Positions 14,422 to 21,742 of a stretch of 46,028 bases of DNA are shown piece by piece; the first letter of the stretch is position 1, and each line of letters opens with the position of its first letter. A program made the position numbers and the translations under genes. The notes under the pieces are model-generated. The model had not been told where the DNA came from. It did not search any database and worked only from the letters and a program-made list of their open reading frames with translations. The stretch comes from a virus. The stretch is from IMG/VR virus record IMGVR_UViG_3300041409_000292, positions 1 to 46,028 of that record. One strand, written 5' to 3'.

Positions 14422-16130
14422 CGACCGAGACGCTCGACTCGATCGGGTTCTTCGCCGCGCCGGGGGCCGGCGACGCCGAAAGCCCGCCGGCCGCGCCCTC
14501 GGCGTCCACGCTCAGTCACCCCGCGCCGTGGTTCGTCCAGTGGGCGGCCGGCAACGCCGGCGGCGACGCGCCCCCGGTGGTGAACGAGCAGACCGTCCTG
14601 AACTACCTCGCGGTCTACAGCTGCGTCGGCCTGATCGCCGGGTCGATCGCGTCGCTGCCCCTCATCGTGTACCGCCGGAACATCAAGACGAAGACGCGCG
14701 AGCGGGCGACCGACGCGCGGGTCTACCGCGTCCTTCACGACGAGTTCAACCCGCGGATGTCCTCGGCCGTCGCTCGGGAAACGTCGGTCGGGCACCTCCT
14801 GACGTGGGGCAACTGCTTCTCCCAGGTCGTCCGCAACAAGAGCGGCAGCGAGGTGCAGCAGATCAACCCGCTCGGCCCGGACGTGGTGGACGTGCGGCAC
14901 GACGAGCGGACCGGGGCGCAGGTGTACGACGTGTACCAGCGCGGGGACCGCACCAAGCCGATCGCGACCCTCGCGGCGGAAGACGTGTTGCACGTCCCGG
15001 CGATCGGGTTCGACGGCATCTGCGGGTACTCCCAGGCCCGCATCGCCCGGAACGTCATCCGCGCGGGCATGGCGACCGAGCGGGAGATGGAGCGGTTCGC
15101 GTCGCGCGGGTTCCGCCCGCCCGGCGCGATCCGGATGCAGCCGGGCAAGAAGTTCGGCAGCACGCAGGAGGCGATCAAGTTCATCGAGGACTTCAAGAAG
15201 ATTCACATGCAGAGCGATTCGTCGTCGAAGGTCGTGATCCTGCAGGACGGCGCGGAGTGGGTCAACATCGGCGTCGCCCCCGACGCCGCGAAGACGCTCG
15301 AAACGCAGAAGTTCACCCGCGGCGAGATCGCCGGCATGTACCACGTCCCGCCGCACATGATCGGGGACGTCGAGAAGTCCACCAGCTGGGGGACCGGGAT
15401 CGCCGAGCAGGTGGACGGGTTCATCAAGTTCGCGCTCCTGCCGTGGCTCGTGAAGATCGAGCAGGAGAAGAACCGGAAACTGTTCGGCGGCTCGACCGAG
15501 TACCACGTCGAGCACCTCCTGGAAGGGCTGGAACGGGCCGACATTTTGAAGCGCACCGAGGCGTACAGCAAGCAGGTCCTGATCGGGATGCGGATGCCGA
15601 ACGAGTGCCGCGAGACGGAGAGCATGAACCCGCACCCCGGCGGGAACGTGCTGCTGTTCCCGTCGAACTACATCCGCGTGGACGAGTTCGGCGACGAGAT
15701 CGCGCCCGCCGCCCCGCCCGCGAACCCCTCCCCCGGCCCGCCCGCGGAGAACGCGGCTCTCGCCGCCGCACTACGGAAGGCGGTCGTGTCGGCGACGGGC
15801 CAGTGCCTGCGGAAAGAGGCGGCGCAGGCGAAGCGGGCCGCGGCCAAACCGGGCGAGTTCGTCGCGTGGCTCGATGCGTTCTACGGCGATCACGTCGAGA
15901 TGGTCGCGGACAAGTTGCAGCCGCTCGCCGAGGCGTGGGAATCGACGTTCGGCAAAGCCCCGTTCGGCGTCGTCCTTCACGTCGAGCGGAGCCGCGCCGA
16001 CCTATTGGCCGCGGCGGACGGTCCGCCGGCGAAGTTCGCGGAGCGGGTCGAAAAGGTCGCGGAGCGGTGGCTTAGCGAACGGGTCGTCGAAGTGGCGGGG
16101 GGCCTTGTTCCACTAACGAAGGCGGCTTGA
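14418..16130 (+). CDS. Portal protein (HK97 family) with C-terminal extension
   Basis: A 570-residue protein. Residues about 55-425 form the portal core: VYSCVGLIAGSIASLPLIVY near the start, the loop segment GRVHLLTWGNCF-like region, and IAGMYHVPPHMIGD at 304-317, a strong HK97 portal signature. A Pro/Ala linker (about 428-445) leads to a further about 125 helical residues, which makes the protein longer than the usual 400-450. The extension may be a scaffold-like or head-completion domain. Portals form the dodecameric DNA channel at one capsid vertex. Confidence 0.93.
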   Translation: MTTETLDSIGFFAAPGAGDAESPPAAPSASTLSHPAPWFVQWAAGNAGGDAPPVVNEQTVLNYLAVYSCVGLIAGSIASLPLIVYRRNIKTKTRERATDARVYRVLHDEFNPRMSSAVARETSVGHLLTWGNCFSQVVRNKSGSEVQQINPLGPDVVDVRHDERTGAQVYDVYQRGDRTKPIATLAAEDVLHVPAIGFDGICGYSQARIARNVIRAGMATEREMERFASRGFRPPGAIRMQPGKKFGSTQEAIKFIEDFKKIHMQSDSSSKVVILQDGAEWVNIGVAPDAAKTLETQKFTRGEIAGMYHVPPHMIGDVEKSTSWGTGIAEQVDGFIKFALLPWLVKIEQEKNRKLFGGSTEYHVEHLLEGLERADILKRTEAYSKQVLIGMRMPNECRETESMNPHPGGNVLLFPSNYIRVDEFGDEIAPAAPPANPSPGPPAENAALAAALRKAVVSATGQCLRKEAAQAKRAAAKPGEFVAWLDAFYGDHVEMVADKLQPLAEAWESTFGKAPFGVVLHVERSRADLLAAADGPPAKFAERVEKVAERWLSERVVEVAGGLVPLTKAA

Positions 16131-16134
16131 CACC

Positions 16135-17034
16135 ATGCGTTACGAGCGAATCCTTGCGGCTCTCCTTGCGGAGCCGCTCGCCATGCACCCGGCGTCGGCC
16201 GAGTGGCTGTTCTCGCTCCGCAAACTGCCGGAGGCCGAGATTCAGGCGAAGCTCGCCGCCGCGACCCGCGGGCGGTCGTCGCGCGCGTCCGGCCCGGCCG
16301 TCGTCCACATCCGCGGGTCGATCGTCCGCGAGCCGAACTTCTGGACCGAGATGGGGTTCGCGACCAGCGCCGAGGACGTGGGGCGGCAGATCGACTCCCT
16401 CGCCGCCGACGCCGGCGTGCCGGCGATCGTGCTGGACATCGACTCGCCCGGCGGGACGGTGAGCGGGACGCCGGAACTGGCCGCGCGGGTCGCGGCGGCG
16501 GCGACCCAGAAGAAGGTGATCGCGGCCGTCACCGGCACCTACGCGGCGAGCGCGGCGTACTACGTCGCGTCGCAGGCGTCGGAACTGGTCGTGTCGCCCG
16601 GCTCCGAGGTCGGGTCGATCGGAGTCGTGATGATGCACGTTGACGAAAGTGAGTACCTGAAACAACTCGGCGTGAAGGTGTCGTTCGTGGCCGCCGGGGC
16701 GCAGAAGGTCGCGGGCAACCCGTTCGCCCCGCTCGACGACGCGGCCCGCGCCGAGTACCAGCGGCGGGTGGACGACTCTTACCAGGACTTCGTCCGCGCG
16801 GTCGCGGTCGGGCGCGGCGTCACCCAGACGCGGGTGCGCGAGGAGTGGGGGGCAAGGATCTTCCCCGCGCGCGAGGCCGTGCGGCTGGGGCTGGCGGACC
16901 GAATCGGGACGATCGACGACGTGCTCACCCGCCTCGGCGGGGCGGGCCAGGGCGGGGGCGGTCGCGCCGAGTCGCCCGCACAACCGGACCGCTCGGCGGT
17001 CCAAATCCGCCGCCGCCGGATGCGAATGGGTTGA
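16135..17034 (+). CDS. S49-family capsid maturation protease
   Basis: A 299-residue protein of the SppA/SohB clan used by many phages as prohead protease. DIDSPGGTVSG at 101-111 is the oxyanion segment, and YAASAAYY at 136-143 contains the nucleophile S139. K191 in AGAQKVAGNPF is 52 residues later, the same spacing as the Ser-Lys dyad of Bacillus SppA. The C-terminal Gly/Arg-rich tail is probably removed. It lies between portal and capsid genes, as expected. Confidence 0.92.
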   Translation: MRYERILAALLAEPLAMHPASAEWLFSLRKLPEAEIQAKLAAATRGRSSRASGPAVVHIRGSIVREPNFWTEMGFATSAEDVGRQIDSLAADAGVPAIVLDIDSPGGTVSGTPELAARVAAAATQKKVIAAVTGTYAASAAYYVASQASELVVSPGSEVGSIGVVMMHVDESEYLKQLGVKVSFVAAGAQKVAGNPFAPLDDAARAEYQRRVDDSYQDFVRAVAVGRGVTQTRVREEWGARIFPAREAVRLGLADRIGTIDDVLTRLGGAGQGGGGRAESPAQPDRSAVQIRRRRMRMG

Positions 17035-17144
17035 CATCCGGCCCGGCGCGGCCGAAGGTGAATGACAGAAATCAACACGGTCGCGGGTTTGCGGTCCTTA
17101 GATCGCAGTCCGCGGCGCGAAACGGTGAGGCCAAGTCGCTAACG

Positions 17145-17204
17145 ACGCGGCCCATCAGCGAACGGGAAACAACCCCTTCGCCGGTGGGCCGCGTCCACGT
17201 TTTT
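17145..17204 (+). terminator. Long hairpin plus T-run ahead of the capsid gene
   Basis: ACGCGGCCCA (17145-17154) pairs with TGGGCCGCGT (17185-17194). Inside, GCGAA pairs with TTCGC and GGG with CCC. A run of five T follows at 17200-17204. It is a good intrinsic terminator in the 201-base gap between protease and capsid genes. It may instead be an attenuator or RNA processing element that raises capsid mRNA over upstream genes. Confidence 0.6.
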
Positions 17205-17235
17205 CCGCGGTAGCCCCGGCAAGACCGAGGGCACC

Positions 17236-18618
17236 GTGAACGAGACCATCCGCCGACTCGAAACGCAGATCGCCGGGCTGATCGACCAGCAGGAGGCCGC
17301 GCTCGCCTCGGCCGAGGCCGAGGGGTGTTCGGCGGAAGACCGCGCCCGCCACCTCGCCAATTGGGACTCGCTCCAAACCCAGATCGCGACCGCCCGCGAG
17401 TCACTCACCCGCGCCACGGCGAGCGTGAGCAACCGCGCGCAACTCAACGCCGGCCGCGGCGAACCGGCGACGCCGGCGATCGTGCAACTCCACAACCCGC
17501 ACGCCGCGGTGTCCGCGCCGGCCCTGCCCGCGGGGACGCGCCGCCGCGCGAACCTGAAGGCGTTCAAGGGCACCGACGCGAACGAGCGGGCCTACCGCGC
17601 CGGGCTGTTCGTCGCCGGGGCGCTGCTCGGGCACTCGCCGAGCCGCCAGCGGTACGCCGAGATGTACGGGCACGGCGACCTGAACGCGACCACGCTCTCG
17701 ACCAGCAGCAACACCGGGGCGGCCTACTTCGTCCCCGACGTCATGGACATGGAGATCGAGCGGCTCAGCGAAGAGTACGGCGTCATCCGCCGGCTCGCCA
17801 AGAAGCGGACGATGACGTCCGACACGTGGAGCGGGCCGCGGTGGACGGGGGCGCTCACCACCTACTTCGTCGGCGAGGGGCAGGCCCCGACCGCGCAGAC
17901 CGAGCAGACCTACGACCTTATCTCGCTCGTCGCGAAGAACCTCGCCGCCTACGGGAAGATGTCCCGGAACCTGTCCGAGGACGCGATCATCGACCTCGGC
18001 GACGAGTGGACGATGTACGCGGCGATCTCCTTCGCGCAGAAGGAGGACGACTGCGCGATCAACGGGACCGGCGCGTCCGCCTACGGCGGGATCCACGGCC
18101 TGCTCCCGAAGATCATCCTGTCGGCGAACTCCGCGGGCCTGGTCACCGCGACCGGGCACACGACCCTCGGCGCGCTCACCCTGGCCGACTTCTGGTCCGT
18201 CGTCGGGAAGGTGCCGAACTACCCCGGCATCGACCCCGTGTGGCTGTGCCACAAGGAAGTGTACGCCGCGAGCATGGGGCCGCTGCAGACGGCCGCGGGC
18301 GGCGTCACCGCGCAGGACATCGCCAACGGCGGCATCCCGAAGTTCCTGAACTACCCGGTGGAGTACGTGAACGTCATGCCGCGGGCCGCGAGCGTGACGA
18401 CCGGCGTCACCGGCATCCTGCTCGCGGACCTGGCGATGTCCACCGCGTTCGGCGACCGCCGCCAGCGGACGTTCGAAGTCGGCATGATCAACGACGACTT
18501 CATCAAGCAGCTCATCACCCTGCTCAGCACCGAGCGGTTCGACATCAACTGCCACACGATCGTGGACCCGGTCGATTCGACCAAGCCGGGCCCGGTGATC
18601 GGGCTGAAGCTCGGGTAA
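17236..18618 (+). CDS. Major capsid protein (HK97 fold)
   Basis: A 460-residue protein from a GTG at 17236. Residues 1-60 are a coiled coil (ETQIAGLIDQQEAALASAEA), the delta/scaffold domain removed by the protease; a linker reaches about residue 110. The remainder carries HK97-fold features: NTGAAYFVPDVMDMEIE (N-arm to E-loop), YFVGEGQAPTAQTEQTYD (spine), LVAKNLAAYGKMSRNLSED, and a late AFGDRRQRTFEVG segment. About 350 mature residues is normal for the family. The start lacks a strong ribosome site apart from GACCGAGGGCA. Confidence 0.93.
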   Translation: MNETIRRLETQIAGLIDQQEAALASAEAEGCSAEDRARHLANWDSLQTQIATARESLTRATASVSNRAQLNAGRGEPATPAIVQLHNPHAAVSAPALPAGTRRRANLKAFKGTDANERAYRAGLFVAGALLGHSPSRQRYAEMYGHGDLNATTLSTSSNTGAAYFVPDVMDMEIERLSEEYGVIRRLAKKRTMTSDTWSGPRWTGALTTYFVGEGQAPTAQTEQTYDLISLVAKNLAAYGKMSRNLSEDAIIDLGDEWTMYAAISFAQKEDDCAINGTGASAYGGIHGLLPKIILSANSAGLVTATGHTTLGALTLADFWSVVGKVPNYPGIDPVWLCHKEVYAASMGPLQTAAGGVTAQDIANGGIPKFLNYPVEYVNVMPRAASVTTGVTGILLADLAMSTAFGDRRQRTFEVGMINDDFIKQLITLLSTERFDINCHTIVDPVDSTKPGPVIGLKLG

Positions 18619-18641
18619 GCCGCCCCGCAGAAACAGCAAGC

Positions 18642-18663
18642 GGGCGGCGACGGACCGCCGCCC
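18642..18663 (+). terminator. Hairpin after the capsid gene
   Basis: GGGCGGCG (18642-18649) pairs with CGCCGCCC (18656-18663) around 6 bases. It follows the capsid stop by 23 bases and has no T-run. It probably marks or protects the 3' end of the capsid message. Confidence 0.4.
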
Positions 18664-18700
18664 TTGACCCATACACCGCACCCGCCGCGAGGCCGCCGCC

Positions 18701-19177
18701 ATGATGCCGATTCTCCCGAAGCTGGTCAGCGTGACGCCGCCCGCGGCGATCGTGGACAACGCCGCGCTGGTGTGCAACGTCATCGACACGCTGGGGTTCG
18801 ACTTCTGCCGGATCGTCGTGTACCTGGGCGCGACGGACATCGCCGTCGCCGCACTGAAAGTGCAAGAGGCGGACGTCGCGGCGAGTGCCACGGCCCTCAC
18901 CAGCGGCGCGGACATCACCGGCACCGTGTGGGCGACCGCCACGCTCGACGTCGGCACCGTGTCCGTCCTGCCGAGCGCGACCGACGACAACAAGTTCTTC
19001 ACCTGGGAAATCGACCTGCGCGGGCGGAAGCGCTACCTGCTGCCGGTCATCACCGGGGGCGACGGGGCGGCCGGCGCGTTCTTCGCGGTGTTCGCCGAAC
19101 TGCACCGCGGCGAGCAGGTGCCGACGACCGCCGCCCAGAAGGGCGTGGCGCAGAACCTGCGCGTCCCGGTGCTCTAA
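18701..19177 (+). CDS. Probable head protein (decoration-like)
   Basis: A 158-residue protein, beta-rich, from ATG 18701. It contains repeated strand segments (FDFCRIVVYLGATDIAVAAL, then VSVLPSATDDNKFFTWEIDL) and a Gly/Ala-rich loop. Proteins of this size encoded directly after the capsid gene are often capsid decoration or head-fibre proteins. No sequence motif settles this, so the role is inferred from position. Confidence 0.6.
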   Translation: MMPILPKLVSVTPPAAIVDNAALVCNVIDTLGFDFCRIVVYLGATDIAVAALKVQEADVAASATALTSGADITGTVWATATLDVGTVSVLPSATDDNKFFTWEIDLRGRKRYLLPVITGGDGAAGAFFAVFAELHRGEQVPTTAAQKGVAQNLRVPVL

Positions 19178-19231
19178 GCCGGCCCGCTGGTTCGGTTCGC
19201 CCCGTTCGCCTGTAGGCCGCGCGAGACACCC

Positions 19232-19453
19232 GTGATCGAGTTCCTCAAAGACTGGCAGGCGTACCGCGCGGGCCGCACGGCCGAAGAGTCCGTCCTCGGC
19301 GGCGGCGTCGTGGACGTGCTCACCCGCCGCGGGATCGTGCGCCCGCTCGCTCCGGCCGTCGCGGGCGACGCCGTGATCGCCGCGCCGCCGATGGCCGGGA
19401 AGACGATCGGCGGGCCGAAGAAGCCGAGGAAGCCGAAACCCGCCCGCCGCTAA
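19232..19453 (+). CDS. Small basic head-region protein
   Basis: A 73-residue protein from a GTG at 19232. The N-terminus (IEFLKDWQAYRAGRTAEES) is helical, and the C-terminus is strongly basic (GGPKKPRKPKPARR). It may be a small connector or internal DNA-binding protein. The family is not recognised; similar short ORFs with a GxVVDVLxRRGI segment follow capsid genes in other phages. Confidence 0.6.
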   Translation: MIEFLKDWQAYRAGRTAEESVLGGGVVDVLTRRGIVRPLAPAVAGDAVIAAPPMAGKTIGGPKKPRKPKPARR

Positions 19454-19489
19454 CGCCCCGCCCGCACCGCACACCGTGGAGCGCCGCCG

Positions 19490-19972
19490 ATGTCCGTGGA
19501 AGTGACCTACAACTCGATCCTCTCCGTGAAGGAGACGCTCGGCACCGGCGTGAGCCTCGTCACGACGCCGACGATCACGCACGACGGGCTCTCGACCGGC
19601 GGGACGTTCAACGCCAGCGGCACGATCCCGTGCACGAAGGTGTCGAGCGGCGTCGCCACGCTCAGCGCGGGCGCGGGGACGATCAACCTCGCGGCGATGC
19701 CGGGGGTGAACGGCGGGACGGTGGACTTCACCGGCCTCAAGGTCCAGTTCGTGAAGCTGTCCAACCCGAGCGCGAACAACATCGTCGTCACGCCGGGCGC
19801 GGCGAACGGGATCGACCTGTTCGGCGCGGCGAGCTCGATCACGATCGCGCCGGGGCAGGAACTGTTGTTCAAGTTCAACGAGACCGGGCCGGACGTGGCC
19901 GCCGCGGACCGGACGCTCGACCTGGCCGGGACGCTCGCGCAGACGCTGAACTTCGTGTTCGTCGCCGGGTAA
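19490..19972 (+). CDS. Hypothetical structural protein
   Basis: A 160-residue protein from ATG 19490, rich in Thr, Ser, Gly and Val. It has strand-like segments ending in a DLAGTLAQTLNFVFVAG tail. One section (GLKVQFVKLSNPSANNIVVT, then GAANGIDLFG) looks like a beta-sandwich found in phage head or tail accessory proteins. It lies among head genes, so it is probably on the virion. No specific function can be assigned. Confidence 0.65.
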   Translation: MSVEVTYNSILSVKETLGTGVSLVTTPTITHDGLSTGGTFNASGTIPCTKVSSGVATLSAGAGTINLAAMPGVNGGTVDFTGLKVQFVKLSNPSANNIVVTPGAANGIDLFGAASSITIAPGQELLFKFNETGPDVAAADRTLDLAGTLAQTLNFVFVAG

Positions 19973-19982
19973 AGGAGGGGCC

Positions 19983-20552
19983 GTGTTCGGACTCTCCGAA
20001 GGCGCGCCGACGGGACTGCCCCTCACGGTCGCCGAAGTGAAGTCCCGCATCCGCGTGGACCACGACGCCGAGGACGCGGACATCCAGGGGATGATCGCGG
20101 CGGCGGCGCAAGCCACGGAGAAGGAATCGCGGCGGGTCTGGCTCACGCGGACCTTCACCCTGACCCTGGCCGACTGGCCGGAGTGCGGCGGGCCGATCGA
20201 GTTGCCGACCGAGGCCGCGGCCCTGACGAGCGTGAAATACTACGCGGCGGACGGGACGCTCACCACGCTGGCCGGCTGCCAGTCGTGGCTGACGCACCGC
20301 CCGCCGCTCGTCTACCCGCCGATCAACACGAGCTGGCCGGGGCTGCAGTCGGGCAAGGTCGCGCCCGTGGTCGTGACGTACACGGCCGGGACCGCGGCGA
20401 GCGGCGTGCCCGACGCCGCGAAAGAGGCGATGCTCCTTTGCGTCGCGGACAGTTACGAGAACCGCGGGGACGGGAAGAGCCCGCACGAACGGGGAGTGCC
20501 GGAGCGGGCGGCAAGCCTGTGCCAGCTGCTGAGAACGGGGGACTATCCGTGA
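19983..20552 (+). CDS. Head-tail connector (gp6 / phiE125 gp8-like)
   Basis: A 189-residue protein from a GTG at 19983, 10 bases after AAAGGAGG. The N-terminal helices (LTVAEVKSRIRVDHDAEDAD, then IAAAAQATEKESRR) are the signature of the connector family that forms a ring below the portal. The long middle insert with strands and the C-terminal helix (AKEAMLLCVADSYENRGD) match the phiE125 gp8 type. The matching adaptor gene is displaced to 25331. Confidence 0.82.
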   Translation: MFGLSEGAPTGLPLTVAEVKSRIRVDHDAEDADIQGMIAAAAQATEKESRRVWLTRTFTLTLADWPECGGPIELPTEAAALTSVKYYAADGTLTTLAGCQSWLTHRPPLVYPPINTSWPGLQSGKVAPVVVTYTAGTAASGVPDAAKEAMLLCVADSYENRGDGKSPHERGVPERAASLCQLLRTGDYP

Positions 20553-20956
20553 GCATCCAACTGTCCGTGGCCGTCCGCAACGCGCGGCTCGACGCGATCG
20601 AGACGACGATCGGCACGAGCGCGATCCTGGAAATCCGCAGCGGCGCGCCGCCCGCCACGTGCGCGACGGCCGACTCCGGGACGCTCCTCGCCTCGATGAG
20701 CCTGCCCTCCGACTGGCTGGCCGCCGCGTCGAGCGGGGCGAAGGCGAAGTCCGGGACGTGGCAAGACTTGTCGGCGGACGCCGCCGGCACCGCCGGGCAC
20801 TTCCGCGTCAAGGACTCGGGCGGCACGGCCTGCGGCATCCAGGGGACCGTGACCGCGACCGGCGGGGGCGGCGACCTGACGCTCGACAACGCGGTCCTGG
20901 CGAGCGGCCAGGCCGTGTCGATCAGTTCCTTCACGCTGACCGACGGGAACGCCTAA
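20549..20956 (+). CDS. Conserved phage structural protein
   Basis: A 135-residue protein from the GTG at 20549, overlapping the connector stop by 4 bases. It carries the pattern RLDAIETTIGTSAILEIRSG, then DWLAAASSGAKAKSGTW, and ends with SISSFTLTDGNA. This is a family seen repeatedly in siphophage structural modules with no known function. It is probably a virion beta-sandwich protein. Confidence 0.65.
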   Translation: MSIQLSVAVRNARLDAIETTIGTSAILEIRSGAPPATCATADSGTLLASMSLPSDWLAAASSGAKAKSGTWQDLSADAAGTAGHFRVKDSGGTACGIQGTVTATGGGGDLTLDNAVLASGQAVSISSFTLTDGNA

Positions 20957-20994
20957 AGCCGCGGGCGTCGGACCAAAACCGTTACGGGGGAATC

Positions 20995-21249
20995 ATGGCG
21001 ATCTTGTCCGACGCCGCGCGGGTGGCCGGCGCGAACGACCTGATGACGCACCCGTCGCTCGGGGCGCTCGGGGCGGTCACGAAGGGCGACCTGCGGGCTG
21101 CGTTCAACGCGATCGACCAGTTCTTCAGCGACAACGCCGCGACCGTCAACGCGGCGATCCCGCAGCCGGCGCGGGGGGCGTTGACCGCGGCGCAGAAGGC
21201 GATCCTGCTGATGCTGGTCATCGAGAAGCGATACCTCGGGGGCGTGTAA
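20995..21249 (+). CDS. Small hypothetical virion-region protein
   Basis: An 84-residue protein with ATG 20995 behind ACGGGGGAATC. It is helical (DLRAAFNAIDQFFSDNAATV) and ends with a hydrophobic helix (AILLMLVIEKRYLGGV). The next gene starts on the base after its stop. Small proteins of this sort accompany the preceding structural family in other phages. The function is unknown. Confidence 0.6.
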   Translation: MAILSDAARVAGANDLMTHPSLGALGAVTKGDLRAAFNAIDQFFSDNAATVNAAIPQPARGALTAAQKAILLMLVIEKRYLGGV

Positions 21250-21741
21250 ATGGCGTCCGGGAACACCCTCTGCTGTTTTTTTCCGGCGGACAACGAGCCG
21301 CCGAGCAGTAACTACGCGACGCTCGATCTGCGGAACGGGCACCCCGTTCTCGACTTCGACACGACCACGCAGGAGGCGGCGATCTTCACCGGGGTCTTGC
21401 CCCGGCACTACGCGGGCGGCGGGGTCACGGTCTACATCCACTACGCGATGACCAGTGCCACGACCGGCACGTGCGGGTGGGACGTGTCCTTCGAGCGGAT
21501 CGGCGACGCACAGCAAGACATCGACTCCGACGGATTCGCCACCGCGCAGACGGTCACGGCGGTCACCGTGGACGGGACCAGCGGGAACGCGGACGTCGTC
21601 AACGTCGCGGTCACGAACGGCGCGAACATGGACTCGGTCGCGGCGGGCGAATCGTTCCGGGTGCGCGTCCGCAGGGACGTGGCGAACGACACGGCGGCGG
21701 GGGACGCCGAGTTGCTGGCGGTCGAAATCAAGGAGACGTGA
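21250..21741 (+). CDS. Hypothetical structural protein
   Basis: A 163-residue protein from ATG 21250. It opens with CCFFPADNEPPSSNYATLD and contains VDVSFERI-like strands, a pattern found in phage proteins encoded with lectin-domain tail proteins (jelly-roll type). It probably forms part of a tail-fibre or head-fibre complex with the next gene, which starts 2 bases after its stop from a TTG codon. Confidence 0.65.
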   Translation: MASGNTLCCFFPADNEPPSSNYATLDLRNGHPVLDFDTTTQEAAIFTGVLPRHYAGGGVTVYIHYAMTSATTGTCGWDVSFERIGDAQQDIDSDGFATAQTVTAVTVDGTSGNADVVNVAVTNGANMDSVAAGESFRVRVRRDVANDTAAGDAELLAVEIKET

Positions 21742-21742
21742 T

